Below are positions 8,899-16,556 of a stretch of 55,021 bases of DNA, in pieces; position 1 is the first letter of the stretch, and each line of letters starts with the position of its first letter. The stretch covers positions 1 through 55,021 of the forward strand of contig WGBG01000153.1 in NCBI GenBank assembly GCA_015494395.1, in the 5' to 3' direction. This DNA comes from Deltaproteobacteria bacterium (lineage in GTDB: Bacteria > Desulfobacterota > Dissulfuribacteria > Dissulfuribacterales > QOAL01). Under the pieces are notes generated by a model. The model searched no databases and was not told the DNA's origin. It saw only the letters and a program-made list of their open reading frames with translations. Both the position numbers and the translations under genes were made by a program.

Positions 8899-10194
8899 AT
8901 GAACATAAGACGGTTCAGAGCACATAACGCCTCAGAGGCACTTGCCATGGTCAAGGCCGAACTGGGTGATGATGCTGTTATCCTTAATACCTCAAGGCGC
9001 CGTGTGCGGGATGCAGGCTCAGGGGCATTGATGAGTGTTGTTGAGGTGGTAGCCGCTGTGGATTTTGACATTGATCATGAAACTGCCCCGGTTTCTTCAA
9101 GTGAAAATATGGAGCCGGCCTTGCAGCAGCCTTCCGAATCCGGTGAGAATCCCCAGTCCATGGCGAAAACGGCAGGTGATGACCAGAATACAGCAGCCCT
9201 TCATGAAGAGATAAGGCAGTTAAGGGACATGGTTGAAAAGATTACCCTGTCTGTCTCTCCAGGCGGGCAGCGTGGTCTTTCTTTGGGTGCCTCAGGTGCT
9301 ATTTCCTCTTCCATTCCCTCCTCCTCACACTATCCCCTGATGGTAATGCAGGAGGTGTTTGATTTTCTGAAGATGGATCCTGACCTTCAGCGAGGGTTTG
9401 CTTCGGCATTTCTGAAATCCTATCCAGCCGGAAGACCGGTTAATCACAGGGCGGTCTATTCATGGCTCAGAAAGAAGTGCAGCGGCATGATTGCCGCAGG
9501 CGAACTTATTCATTCATCTTCAATGCCACGTTGGTGGGCGTTTATCGGGCCAACCGGAGTTGGAAAGACCACAACCCTTGCCAAGATTGCAGCGCATCTC
9601 AAGTTCCGGCATGGTCTTCAAGGTCATATCATAACAGTGGATACGTACAGGCTTGGCGGGGTTGAGCAGTTGAAAAAATATGCCGATATAATGGAAATAC
9701 CGTTTTCTGCAGCAAGTAACACAGGAGAGCTTGTGAAGATATTTTCTGAAAACAGGGAGCTTGATTTTATCCTTGTAGATACAATTGGCAGGAACAGCAG
9801 GTCTTCAAAACATCATACAGAGCTTGAGAAGATGTTTGATGCAGTGCCGGGTCTTAAGGCAATGGCATTTATATGTGCAACTTACAGGTCAAGTGACATG
9901 GCTGCCACGGTGAAGACTTACCGTAGATTCCCTGTGAAGGGCTGGACAATCAGCAAGGCAGACGAAACACTGTCTCCTGGAGCACTGTGTACGCCGGTGC
10001 TTGGCTGGAGGCTGCCGCTTTCATACATCACAGACGGTCAGAAGGTTCCTGAAGACATAAAGCATGCCACCCGTGGTAACGTCATGGAACTGTTGTTTGC
10101 AAGGGGTGATGACCATTTCAGGGGAACAAGTGACAGAGTTCCGCCCCGAAAAACAGGAAGCAGTGTGGCAGACACCGCAATGGTTGAGGGTTAG
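8899..10194 (+). CDS. flhF: Flagellar biosynthesis GTPase FlhF
   Basis: FlhF (431 residues) is an SRP-family GTPase that fixes the site, usually polar, and number of flagella. The N-terminal basic domain (MNIRRFRAHNASEALAMVKAE in part) is followed by a variable linker (about 65-120), the N domain, and the G domain with G1 GPTGVGKTT at about residues 217-225 and G3 DTIGR (usually DTAGR). The G4 region reads SKADET where TKLDE is usual. It is followed two bases later by flhG, its regulator. Confidence 0.93.
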   Translation: MNIRRFRAHNASEALAMVKAELGDDAVILNTSRRRVRDAGSGALMSVVEVVAAVDFDIDHETAPVSSSENMEPALQQPSESGENPQSMAKTAGDDQNTAALHEEIRQLRDMVEKITLSVSPGGQRGLSLGASGAISSSIPSSSHYPLMVMQEVFDFLKMDPDLQRGFASAFLKSYPAGRPVNHRAVYSWLRKKCSGMIAAGELIHSSSMPRWWAFIGPTGVGKTTTLAKIAAHLKFRHGLQGHIITVDTYRLGGVEQLKKYADIMEIPFSAASNTGELVKIFSENRELDFILVDTIGRNSRSSKHHTELEKMFDAVPGLKAMAFICATYRSSDMAATVKTYRRFPVKGWTISKADETLSPGALCTPVLGWRLPLSYITDGQKVPEDIKHATRGNVMELLFARGDDHFRGTSDRVPPRKTGSSVADTAMVEG

Positions 10195-10196
10195 AG

Positions 10197-11090
10197 ATGA
10201 ATCAGGCTGCGACATTGAAGAAATGGAAAGATAATATAATGGCGGAAGAAGGTATGTCACAGGTCCAGAGCAGACCTGGTGCTGCTGCAGATCCCCGTGT
10301 CATGTGTTTCAGCAGTGGCAAGGGAGGTGTTGGCAAGACAAGCATTGTGACAAATATTGGCCTTGCCATAGCAAATTCCGGTAAAAGGGTTATGATACTG
10401 GATGCAGACCTTGGTCTTGCCAATGTGGATGTAATCCTTGGCCTTTCGCCAAGATACACCATCAAGCACCTGTTCTCAGGTGAAAAGACCCTTGATGAGA
10501 TTCTTGTCACAGGGCCTGGGGGAATCAAGATTCTTCCCTCAGGTTCAGGTGTGCCTGAACTGGTAAATCTGAGTGAAGGGGAAAAACTTACGCTCTTAAG
10601 CGAGATGGAACGCCTTGAGTCCCCGCCAGAGGTCATGCTTATTGATACCGCTGCAGGCATAGCTGACAACGTGCTGTACTTCAATATTGCAGCAAGACAG
10701 CGGGTGGTTGTGGTAACCCCTGAGCCAACATCCATTACAGACGCTTATGCCTTAATAAAGGTCCTTTCAGGCAGATACCATATAAAGGATTTCATGATTC
10801 TTGTTAACTGGGTCAGGAATGAGCAGGAGGCGCGTAAGGTGTTCAAACAGCTTTCTGCTGTGGCTGACAGGTTTCTTGGTATGCTGCGGTTGGTATATAT
10901 CGGCTACATACCGAAAGACAGCTCTGTCTCAAAGGCGGTGAGGCAGCAGCGTCCTGTGCTTGAGCTCTACCCCGATTCCAAGGCGGCAAAGCAGTTTGTA
11001 AAGGTTGCTGAAAATATTCTGAACACTGAAGACAAGTGCAGTGACGGCGGCAATATAAAATTTTTCTGGAAGCAGTTCCTGGGGATATGA
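10197..11090 (+). CDS. flhG: MinD-like flagellar number regulator FlhG
   Basis: A 297-residue P-loop ATPase of the MinD/ParA group. The deviant Walker A motif KGGVGKTS is at about residues 43-50, with DADLGLANVD and the D-T-A-A-G switch II region further on. FlhG (FleN, YlxH) restrains FlhF and so limits flagellar number. The C-terminal residues lack a clear MinD amphipathic targeting helix. The gene overlaps fliA by 4 bases (ATGA). Confidence 0.93.
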   Translation: MNQAATLKKWKDNIMAEEGMSQVQSRPGAAADPRVMCFSSGKGGVGKTSIVTNIGLAIANSGKRVMILDADLGLANVDVILGLSPRYTIKHLFSGEKTLDEILVTGPGGIKILPSGSGVPELVNLSEGEKLTLLSEMERLESPPEVMLIDTAAGIADNVLYFNIAARQRVVVVTPEPTSITDAYALIKVLSGRYHIKDFMILVNWVRNEQEARKVFKQLSAVADRFLGMLRLVYIGYIPKDSSVSKAVRQQRPVLELYPDSKAAKQFVKVAENILNTEDKCSDGGNIKFFWKQFLGI

Positions 11091-11899
11091 AAATGACTGA
11101 CCAGGAAAAGATGGTAATACAGGATTATACCGAGGAGTTTTTCGGAGACGGAAAGCCCTTGACGCCGGAGAGGCGTGAAGAGCTGATTATCCGGTACTCT
11201 CCCCTGGTAAAGTATGTGGCAAGCAGGCTTGCTTCGAGGCTTCCCTCTCACATTACACCTGATGACGTGGTGGGTGCAGGTGTGATTGGCCTGATGGATG
11301 CCATTGAGAAGTTTGATAACACCAAGAAGATCAAGTTCAAGACATACGCCGAGTTCAGGATACGTGGTGCCATCCTTGATGAGCTAAGGGCCATGGACTG
11401 GGTGCCACGCTCCATCAGAAAAAAGGCGACCCAGCTAGAGAAGGTGTGCAGAAGACTTGAGCGGCAACTGGGCAGGCCTCCTGAAGATGAAGAGATAGCC
11501 GAGGCTATGGGCCTTGATATATCAGAGTTCTTCAAGCTTCTTGATCAGACACGCAATGTGCAGTTCCTGGATATTGATGTCATAAGGCGCAGGATGCCCG
11601 AGGGTAATGAGGATGATCTTTTTGACCTCATAGCCGATGAAGGAGAGCATGATCCCTTTGAGATGCTTAATCTCTCTGAGGTCAAGGAGTTACTGGTTGA
11701 AGCAATAAAGAGGCTTCCTGACAAGGAGAAACTGGTAATATCACTTTATTACTATGAGCAGCTTACCATGCGTGAGATTGGGGAAATAATGGGGTACACA
11801 GAGTCCCGGATTTCACAGATGCACACCATGGCAATGATGAGGCTCAGGGCGGATATAGGCTCTATCAAGGATGAGCTTGGCGGGGATATGGTGATCTGA
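11087..11899 (+). CDS. fliA: Flagellar sigma factor FliA (sigma-28)
   Basis: A 270-residue sigma-70-family factor with regions 2 (about 28-100), 3 and 4 (about 205-262); region 4 helix-turn-helix reads LTMREIGEIMGYTESRISQ. It directs RNA polymerase to late flagellar genes such as flagellin. Its place right after flhG and before cheY is the standard order. Whether an anti-sigma FlgM is encoded nearby cannot be told; none is seen in the window. Confidence 0.95.
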   Translation: MKMTDQEKMVIQDYTEEFFGDGKPLTPERREELIIRYSPLVKYVASRLASRLPSHITPDDVVGAGVIGLMDAIEKFDNTKKIKFKTYAEFRIRGAILDELRAMDWVPRSIRKKATQLEKVCRRLERQLGRPPEDEEIAEAMGLDISEFFKLLDQTRNVQFLDIDVIRRRMPEGNEDDLFDLIADEGEHDPFEMLNLSEVKELLVEAIKRLPDKEKLVISLYYYEQLTMREIGEIMGYTESRISQMHTMAMMRLRADIGSIKDELGGDMVI

Positions 11900-12071
11900 G
11901 TGTTAACCTTTCCGGGGCGTAAGCAATTCACGGTGAATCGGACTGTTTTTTTCCGTGTAAAGTTTTTGGTCTGATACTTCACCTTTTTTTTCTGTATGCC
12001 GATGATAATTAAAAGCCTGAAGAACCATCGGAAGATCATCTTAAAATACAGAAAAATATCAGGAGGTAAAA

Positions 12072-12452
12072 ATGGCAATTGACTATAACATGACGGTTAT
12101 GATCGTCGATGATTTTGCCACCATGCGCAGGATTGTGAAAAATATTCTTTCTCAGTTGGGTTTCAAAAATTTTGTGGAGGCCGATGACGGTTCAGTGGCC
12201 TGGGAGATGCTTCAGAAAAACCCTGTTGACTTTATAGTATCAGACTGGAATATGCCCAAGATGACAGGGATTGAGCTTCTGAAAAAGGTCAGGGCCGATG
12301 ACAACCTCAAGGATATTCCCTTCCTTATGGTAACTGCCGAGGCGCAGAAGGAAAATATCGTTGAAGCTGTCAAGGCAAGGGTCAGCAATTATATTGTGAA
12401 GCCCTTTACTCCAGAGACATTGAGTGAGAAAATAGAGAAGATATTTGAATAG
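12072..12452 (+). CDS. cheY: Chemotaxis response regulator CheY
   Basis: A 126-residue single-domain receiver. The acidic pocket D13-D14, the phosphorylation site D58 (in SDWNMP), the switch threonine in MVTAEA and the lysine in VKPFT are all present, and the FATMRR start is typical of flagellar CheY. A strong AGGAGG lies 7 bases before the ATG. Unlike the genes before it, it has a 170-base gap upstream, so it may have its own promoter. CheY-P would bind the FliM peptide and, possibly, the two FliN peptides. Confidence 0.95.
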   Translation: MAIDYNMTVMIVDDFATMRRIVKNILSQLGFKNFVEADDGSVAWEMLQKNPVDFIVSDWNMPKMTGIELLKKVRADDNLKDIPFLMVTAEAQKENIVEAVKARVSNYIVKPFTPETLSEKIEKIFE

Positions 12453-12465
12453 TGTGGGGTAATCA

Positions 12466-12522
12466 CTGGGGAGCATGCGCCAGGCAGGATATTATGCCTG
12501 GACCCTGGCGCAAATGCCCCAG
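12466..12522 (+). terminator. Long hairpin after cheY, possible terminator
   Basis: CTGGGG pairs with CCCCAG, GCGCCAGG with CCTGGCGC, and CAGG with CCTG, forming a long interrupted stem around ATATTATG. The T-rich run that follows (TTTCGATTTTGTTT) is interrupted, so it could be a partial terminator or a processing site between cheY and the next gene. Confidence 0.5.
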
Positions 12523-12560
12523 GTTTCGATTTTGTTTATTGCAGGAGATTGTAGCATAAA

Positions 12561-14240
12561 GTGTCTGATCAGCCGGAGAAACGGGAAAATAGCGCTTCAG
12601 AAGAGAATGTGCAGTCTCAGCAGGCAGATCAAGCTGATTCTGTAACAGCAGGGGAGGGCCTGTCAGAAGGCGAAACGTCAGAAGATTCCCTTGGGGGGAT
12701 ACTGGATGATTCTGATGATTTTGACGAGATAGACCTCTTTGACGAAGGCCTGCTGGGTGATCTGGATGCCTCTCCTGAAACCGGCGAGAGCTCCGGCGCC
12801 CCTGATGCTGCATCTGAAGACACCTCAACCCATAAAAACGAACAGGCTGCCTCTGATGATGCAGGTTCAAATGACGAATCCACAGTTGATGCACCTGCTG
12901 AATCAGCCTCTGAAACAGAGCCTGAAATAGCCCCTGATTCCCAGTCAGAACCGGCTTCAGATTCGGTTCCTGAGCCGGATATTAATCAACAGCCTGCCAC
13001 TGAACCTGCATCAGATTCTGAACCAGATATTGACCTGGAAGACGTACCTGGTGATGTAACAGAAACTGCCGCAGATCAATCCCCAGGGCCTGATGCGGCT
13101 GATATTCCTGAAACTGCCCAGGAAGAGCCTGAAGATTTTTCCAAGGCAGAAGAGATTTTGGGAGAGCTTAAGGCAGAAGAGGCAGCCAGCCCTGCCTCGC
13201 AGGTTGACGCAGCCGAATCTGCTGAGGAGCCGGCTCCTGAATCAGAGCCTGCTCCTGAGCCAGAAGGTGCAGATATAAGCCTTGAGGTGGAAGAGAAGAC
13301 AGAGGGCACTGATTCTGCCACAGAGCAAGGAGTTGGTGACAAGCCCCAGGGTGCTGAAGACACCGATGCCTTCGGAGACGATCTTGGTATCTCCCTTTCT
13401 GATGATGAGTTGTGGGACGATTCTGATGACGATGATATACCGCTGTTTGATGATGAGCCCGAGGAGCCTGTTCCATACGGCCCTGGAGCGGCAAAGCCTG
13501 AAGAGAAAGAGGCGTCAACAGAAGCGCCTGCTGCTGAAACAGAAGCTCAGCCTTCCCTGGGGGAGACAGAAGGTGCCGTTGCCCCTCAGGGTGAAACAGT
13601 GGTTTCTGAAGAGGGGACGGAGCCTTCTGCAGATACTGGAGAAGAAAACGAAGATGCCGATGTGGTTGTTGTTTCCTTTCCAGTGCCTGCCTGGGTCCCC
13701 TGGTTTGTAAGCGGTCTTGCATCAGCCGTGCTGGTGGCCGGTATTTTTGTGCTGTGGGGAATGTTAAGTTCAGCCCCCTCTGATGCTGTGACTGTTTCAA
13801 AAATTGATGCATCATCCAGAGAGGTTTCCCAAAGGATGGCAGCTCCTCACAAGGGAGATGATGCACAGGGCCTAAACAGATCTCAAGCCAGTGCGGTGAC
13901 AGCAGTGCAGGATGTGCCACATGATTCCAAGCAGGCAACTGTTGAGACCTTTAATCTGGCTCCGTTTATAATTCCGGTAATGCGCCAGGGGGAGCTGGTA
14001 TTTTTCAAGCTTACTGTTGAGCTTGTTGTTCCTGACATGAAGACCAAACAGGAGCTTAAAAAACGTGAGGCCTGGGTGAGGGATGCTATTTACACGGAGC
14101 TTAAGGGGATTGAGGTTGGTCCTGGTACAAAGGGAGAGTTTTTGTTAAACTACAGGCGTCCCCTTAAGAAGCGTATTGAAAAGGAACTTGCGCCACTTGA
14201 GATCAAGGACGTAAGGTTAATGGGATACGTCTTGAAGTAA
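12561..14240 (+). CDS. Acidic single-pass membrane protein with FliL-like C-terminal domain
   Basis: A 559-residue protein not recognised by name. Residues 1 to about 375 are an extreme low-complexity acidic region rich in Glu, Asp, Ser, Pro and Ala with repeats such as SEPASDS and EPAPES. One membrane helix follows at about 380-405, then a linker. The last 100 residues resemble FliL: compare LAPFIIPVMRQG and FFKLTVELVV with the PPFVVNL and FLKASISLEL of the FliL at 808-1332, each followed by a helix rich in charged residues containing R-x-x-[IV]-R[ND]. The start is GTG with AGGAG 13 bases upstream. I infer a periplasmic FliL-like domain tethered to a disordered cytoplasmic tail, linked to the motor. 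Confidence 0.7.
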   Translation: MSDQPEKRENSASEENVQSQQADQADSVTAGEGLSEGETSEDSLGGILDDSDDFDEIDLFDEGLLGDLDASPETGESSGAPDAASEDTSTHKNEQAASDDAGSNDESTVDAPAESASETEPEIAPDSQSEPASDSVPEPDINQQPATEPASDSEPDIDLEDVPGDVTETAADQSPGPDAADIPETAQEEPEDFSKAEEILGELKAEEAASPASQVDAAESAEEPAPESEPAPEPEGADISLEVEEKTEGTDSATEQGVGDKPQGAEDTDAFGDDLGISLSDDELWDDSDDDDIPLFDDEPEEPVPYGPGAAKPEEKEASTEAPAAETEAQPSLGETEGAVAPQGETVVSEEGTEPSADTGEENEDADVVVVSFPVPAWVPWFVSGLASAVLVAGIFVLWGMLSSAPSDAVTVSKIDASSREVSQRMAAPHKGDDAQGLNRSQASAVTAVQDVPHDSKQATVETFNLAPFIIPVMRQGELVFFKLTVELVVPDMKTKQELKKREAWVRDAIYTELKGIEVGPGTKGEFLLNYRRPLKKRIEKELAPLEIKDVRLMGYVLK

Positions 14241-14527
14241 TGGCCGACGACAGTGTAAAACAGGTTGTTCACAGCTCTCCCACAGCATCTGTTAATGCCC
14301 ATCCCTCAACGGTGTACCGCAGGCCCGGTGAGAGGCGCCGGGGCAGGGAGAGAGAGGAGCAGGAGGAGAGGGAGCAGAAAAATGCTTCGGAGCAGGAAAA
14401 GGTAAATTTCAAAGACACTGTAACCCTCTCAAAAGGTGCAAAGGCTGCCGGTTCCAAAAAAGATGCTTCAAAAACTCCCACTGCATCACGGCAGGATGGA
14501 CAGACTTCCATTGATATCAGGATTTAA
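14240..14527 (+). CDS. Small charged protein of unknown function in the flagellar operon
   Basis: A 95-residue hypothetical protein whose ATG overlaps the stop of the previous gene (TAATG), which implies translational coupling. It has a proline/histidine-containing start, a strongly charged middle of Arg and Glu (about residues 28-55) likely to be helical, and a Ser/Lys-rich tail ending SIDIRI. No membrane segment, signal peptide or known domain is visible. Context suggests a role in motility; the sequence alone does not show one. Confidence 0.65.
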   Translation: MADDSVKQVVHSSPTASVNAHPSTVYRRPGERRRGREREEQEEREQKNASEQEKVNFKDTVTLSKGAKAAGSKKDASKTPTASRQDGQTSIDIRI

Positions 14528-14571
14528 TGTAGTATTTAATATCAACTTACCCATTCCAGGTATGCTATACC

Positions 14572-14640
14572 TTCCCTGTAAGTTCACTCCTACAGGGAAA
14601 AGATAAATTCTCTTTGCGTCCTTTGCGTTCTTCGCGGTTC
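14572..14640. repeat. Hairpin and short tandem repeat in the gap before the SwrB-like gene
   Basis: TTCCCTGTA (14572-14580) and TACAGGGAA (14591-14599) form a perfect 9-bp stem; no T-run follows, so it is not a typical terminator. Next comes CTTTGCGTC-CTTTGCGTT-CTTCGCGGTT at 14612-14639, three imperfect copies of a 9-10-base unit; repeats of the type CGCAAAGGACGCAAAG are scattered in many environmental bacteria. Confidence 0.5.
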
Positions 14641-14690
14641 AGCTTTTTTTAGACTTTCAGCCTGGGGCTGTCTTAGGATAAAAATATATA

Positions 14691-15149
14691 ATGGATCAGA
14701 TAGTCGCAGAACTTGGCAGTATCCTTAATCTTCCACTTACCCTGCCTGTAATTTTTGCTATCCTTCAGATTGTCCTGGATCTGGTACTTATTTTTATTGT
14801 ACTTTTCCTTTTGAAGCGCATCTCCGGCTTTGATCCTGGCAAGTTTGAAACCCTGCTCAAGGCGCTTAAGGAGAGCCATGAACTGTGTGAGCAGTTGAAC
14901 CGTACCGTGGCCAAAAATGAGCGCATTGCCGGAAAGATTCAGGAAATCATGGAGCAGTCAGGCACTGGCGGGAGTGAAAAGGAGTCGGCCAGAATGGAAC
15001 CACATCAGGCATCAGGTTCTGCCTCAAATGAAGCTGTGCGAAAATTATGGGCCCAAGGGCGTTCCATTGATGAAATAGCCGATGCCACCGGCACTCCCAG
15101 GGGTGAGGTTGAGGTGATGGTGTCGCTTCTGGGACGGAGAGGATTGTAA
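14691..15149 (+). CDS. Membrane-anchored coiled-coil protein, SwrB/DUF2802-like
   Basis: A 152-residue protein with an N-terminal membrane helix (about 16-42), a charged helical stretch (about 52-95) and a C-terminal helix-turn-helix-like segment reading KLWAQGRSIDEIADATGTP. This layout resembles SwrB of Bacillus and DUF2802 proteins at the ends of flagellar/chemotaxis operons; SwrB promotes assembly of the flagellar export gate. The relation is inferred from architecture and position. The stop codon directly abuts the stop of the opposite-strand gene at 15150. Confidence 0.65.
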   Translation: MDQIVAELGSILNLPLTLPVIFAILQIVLDLVLIFIVLFLLKRISGFDPGKFETLLKALKESHELCEQLNRTVAKNERIAGKIQEIMEQSGTGGSEKESARMEPHQASGSASNEAVRKLWAQGRSIDEIADATGTPRGEVEVMVSLLGRRGL

Positions 15150-16400
15150 TCAGGCTGTCCAGCTCTTTATGCCATCAAATCTTTCCGGCAGGGTGGATGG
15201 AAGCAGCATCTCCCTTGCAAGCCGCAGGAAATAGGCATCGGTCATGCCTGCAATAAAATCACGGACCTTCTCTTCTGCAGATGTTGCTTCCATGTACCCC
15301 TGTGCCATTCCCTCAAGGTAGCTGCTTACAATGGGGCTCTTTCTGTTCCCCTGTCTTACGTCGTTAACAAGCCTTTCAAACAGCATGCTGAACAGATTTT
15401 CAATCTTTGCTGTCTCTGTTTTTATCAGCGGATTCATGTAAATCCTGTCCATGTTGAAATCTCTGAGCAGCTTGAGGTGGTCTGCCACCTCATTGCTGAA
15501 GGAGATGCTGTCTGCCTGTTGGCTGTACTGAATAAGGTCTTCCACAAGGTTGTAAACTATCTTCCCGTTGGTATCTCCAAGCCTCTTTCTGCACTCTGCC
15601 GGTATCTCATCCCTCTTTATCAGTCCAAGCCTGATTGCATCTTCAATATCCCTTCCTATGTAACTTATTGTGTCACACATCCTGACAAGACATGCCTCAA
15701 GGGTTGTGGGTACAAAATCAACGTGGGGCTTTTCTGATTTTTTCTGCAGCTCCTGCTCCAGGTCATCAAAGGTTTTCCCCCGTCTGGGGCTCAGGGACTG
15801 CTGATGGCGCTCACCATCATGGCACAGGATGCCATCAAGCACCTGCAGCGTGAGGTTAAGCCCCTGCCCCTTGCGTTCAACATCCTTAAGGAAGCGCACC
15901 CCCTGACAACTGTGAACAAAGTTGCCAATGCCGCAACTTCTGCAGATCTTTGAAAGGAATGTCTCTCCATCATGTCCAAAGGGAGGGTGTCCAATGTCGT
16001 GTCCAAGACTTATTGCCTCTATGAGGTCCAGATTAAGGCCAAGAAAACGGCCTATGCTTCGGGAAATTCTGGAAACTATCTGTACGTGCAGCACCCGGTG
16101 GGTGATGTGGTCGTTGGGGATCAGGGAAAATACCTGGGTTTTGTCAATGTAGCGGGTGTATGCCAGGGAGTGCAAAATCCTGTCTGCATCAATGGAAAAT
16201 GCGCTCCTGTGGTCAGTGGCAAGGATCTCTTCATTTTTTTTGCGAATTGCCCTGTTGCTGGGCTCTGCAAATTGAGACAGAGTTGCGTTTTCCTGCTGTT
16301 CGATTTTTTCTCTGAGATAGTTCATTGTCTTATAAAATTCATGAGTTAGAAAGAACTGAAGCTGTAAACGTCCTGAATTGTCTCTTTCCTCTCTTTCCAC
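15150..16400 (-). CDS. dGTPase-like HD-domain triphosphohydrolase
   Basis: A protein of about 391-416 residues of the deoxyguanosinetriphosphate triphosphohydrolase family, which splits dNTPs into nucleoside and triphosphate and helps set dNTP pools. The HD metal site is visible as H-R-V-L-H-V-Q followed by GHDIGHPPFGHDGE and a later D in VRMCDTISYIGRD. The GTG at 16400 gives the longest frame, but homologues begin near the ATG at 16325 (MNYLREKIEQQ); neither has a good ribosome site. It runs tail-to-tail, with no gap, against the flagellar operon. Confidence 0.85.
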   Translation of the reverse strand: MEREERDNSGRLQLQFFLTHEFYKTMNYLREKIEQQENATLSQFAEPSNRAIRKKNEEILATDHRSAFSIDADRILHSLAYTRYIDKTQVFSLIPNDHITHRVLHVQIVSRISRSIGRFLGLNLDLIEAISLGHDIGHPPFGHDGETFLSKICRSCGIGNFVHSCQGVRFLKDVERKGQGLNLTLQVLDGILCHDGERHQQSLSPRRGKTFDDLEQELQKKSEKPHVDFVPTTLEACLVRMCDTISYIGRDIEDAIRLGLIKRDEIPAECRKRLGDTNGKIVYNLVEDLIQYSQQADSISFSNEVADHLKLLRDFNMDRIYMNPLIKTETAKIENLFSMLFERLVNDVRQGNRKSPIVSSYLEGMAQGYMEATSAEEKVRDFIAGMTDAYFLRLAREMLLPSTLPERFDGIKSWTA

Positions 16401-16471
16401 GTCCGGATGTATGAAGTAATAATATCATGAAACCGATGCGCATTGGTATTTTATTTATAGCCTGGGCACAT

Positions 16472-16494
16472 TTGTACGTTATGTACAACATAAC
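16472..16494. promoter_or_regulatory. Nested dyads between the dGTPase-like and beta-CASP genes
   Basis: TTGTAC-GTTAT-GTACAA (16472-16488) is a perfect 6-5-6 dyad, overlapping GTTATGT-ACA-ACATAAC (16478-16494), a perfect 7-3-7 dyad. Both lie in the 156-base divergent gap, where an operator controlling one or both genes would be expected. The binding protein is unknown. Confidence 0.4.
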
Positions 16495-16556
16495 ATTCAG
16501 CAGTCTTGAAAGATAAAAAACACACATGTCCGGTGTGTTGAAGGGAAGGGGCAAAG

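Noticed and set aside
11964-12006. Sigma-28-like TAAAG...GCCGATGA upstream of cheY
   Set aside because: The two halves are about 32 bases apart, far from the roughly 11 needed, and no other -35 fits.
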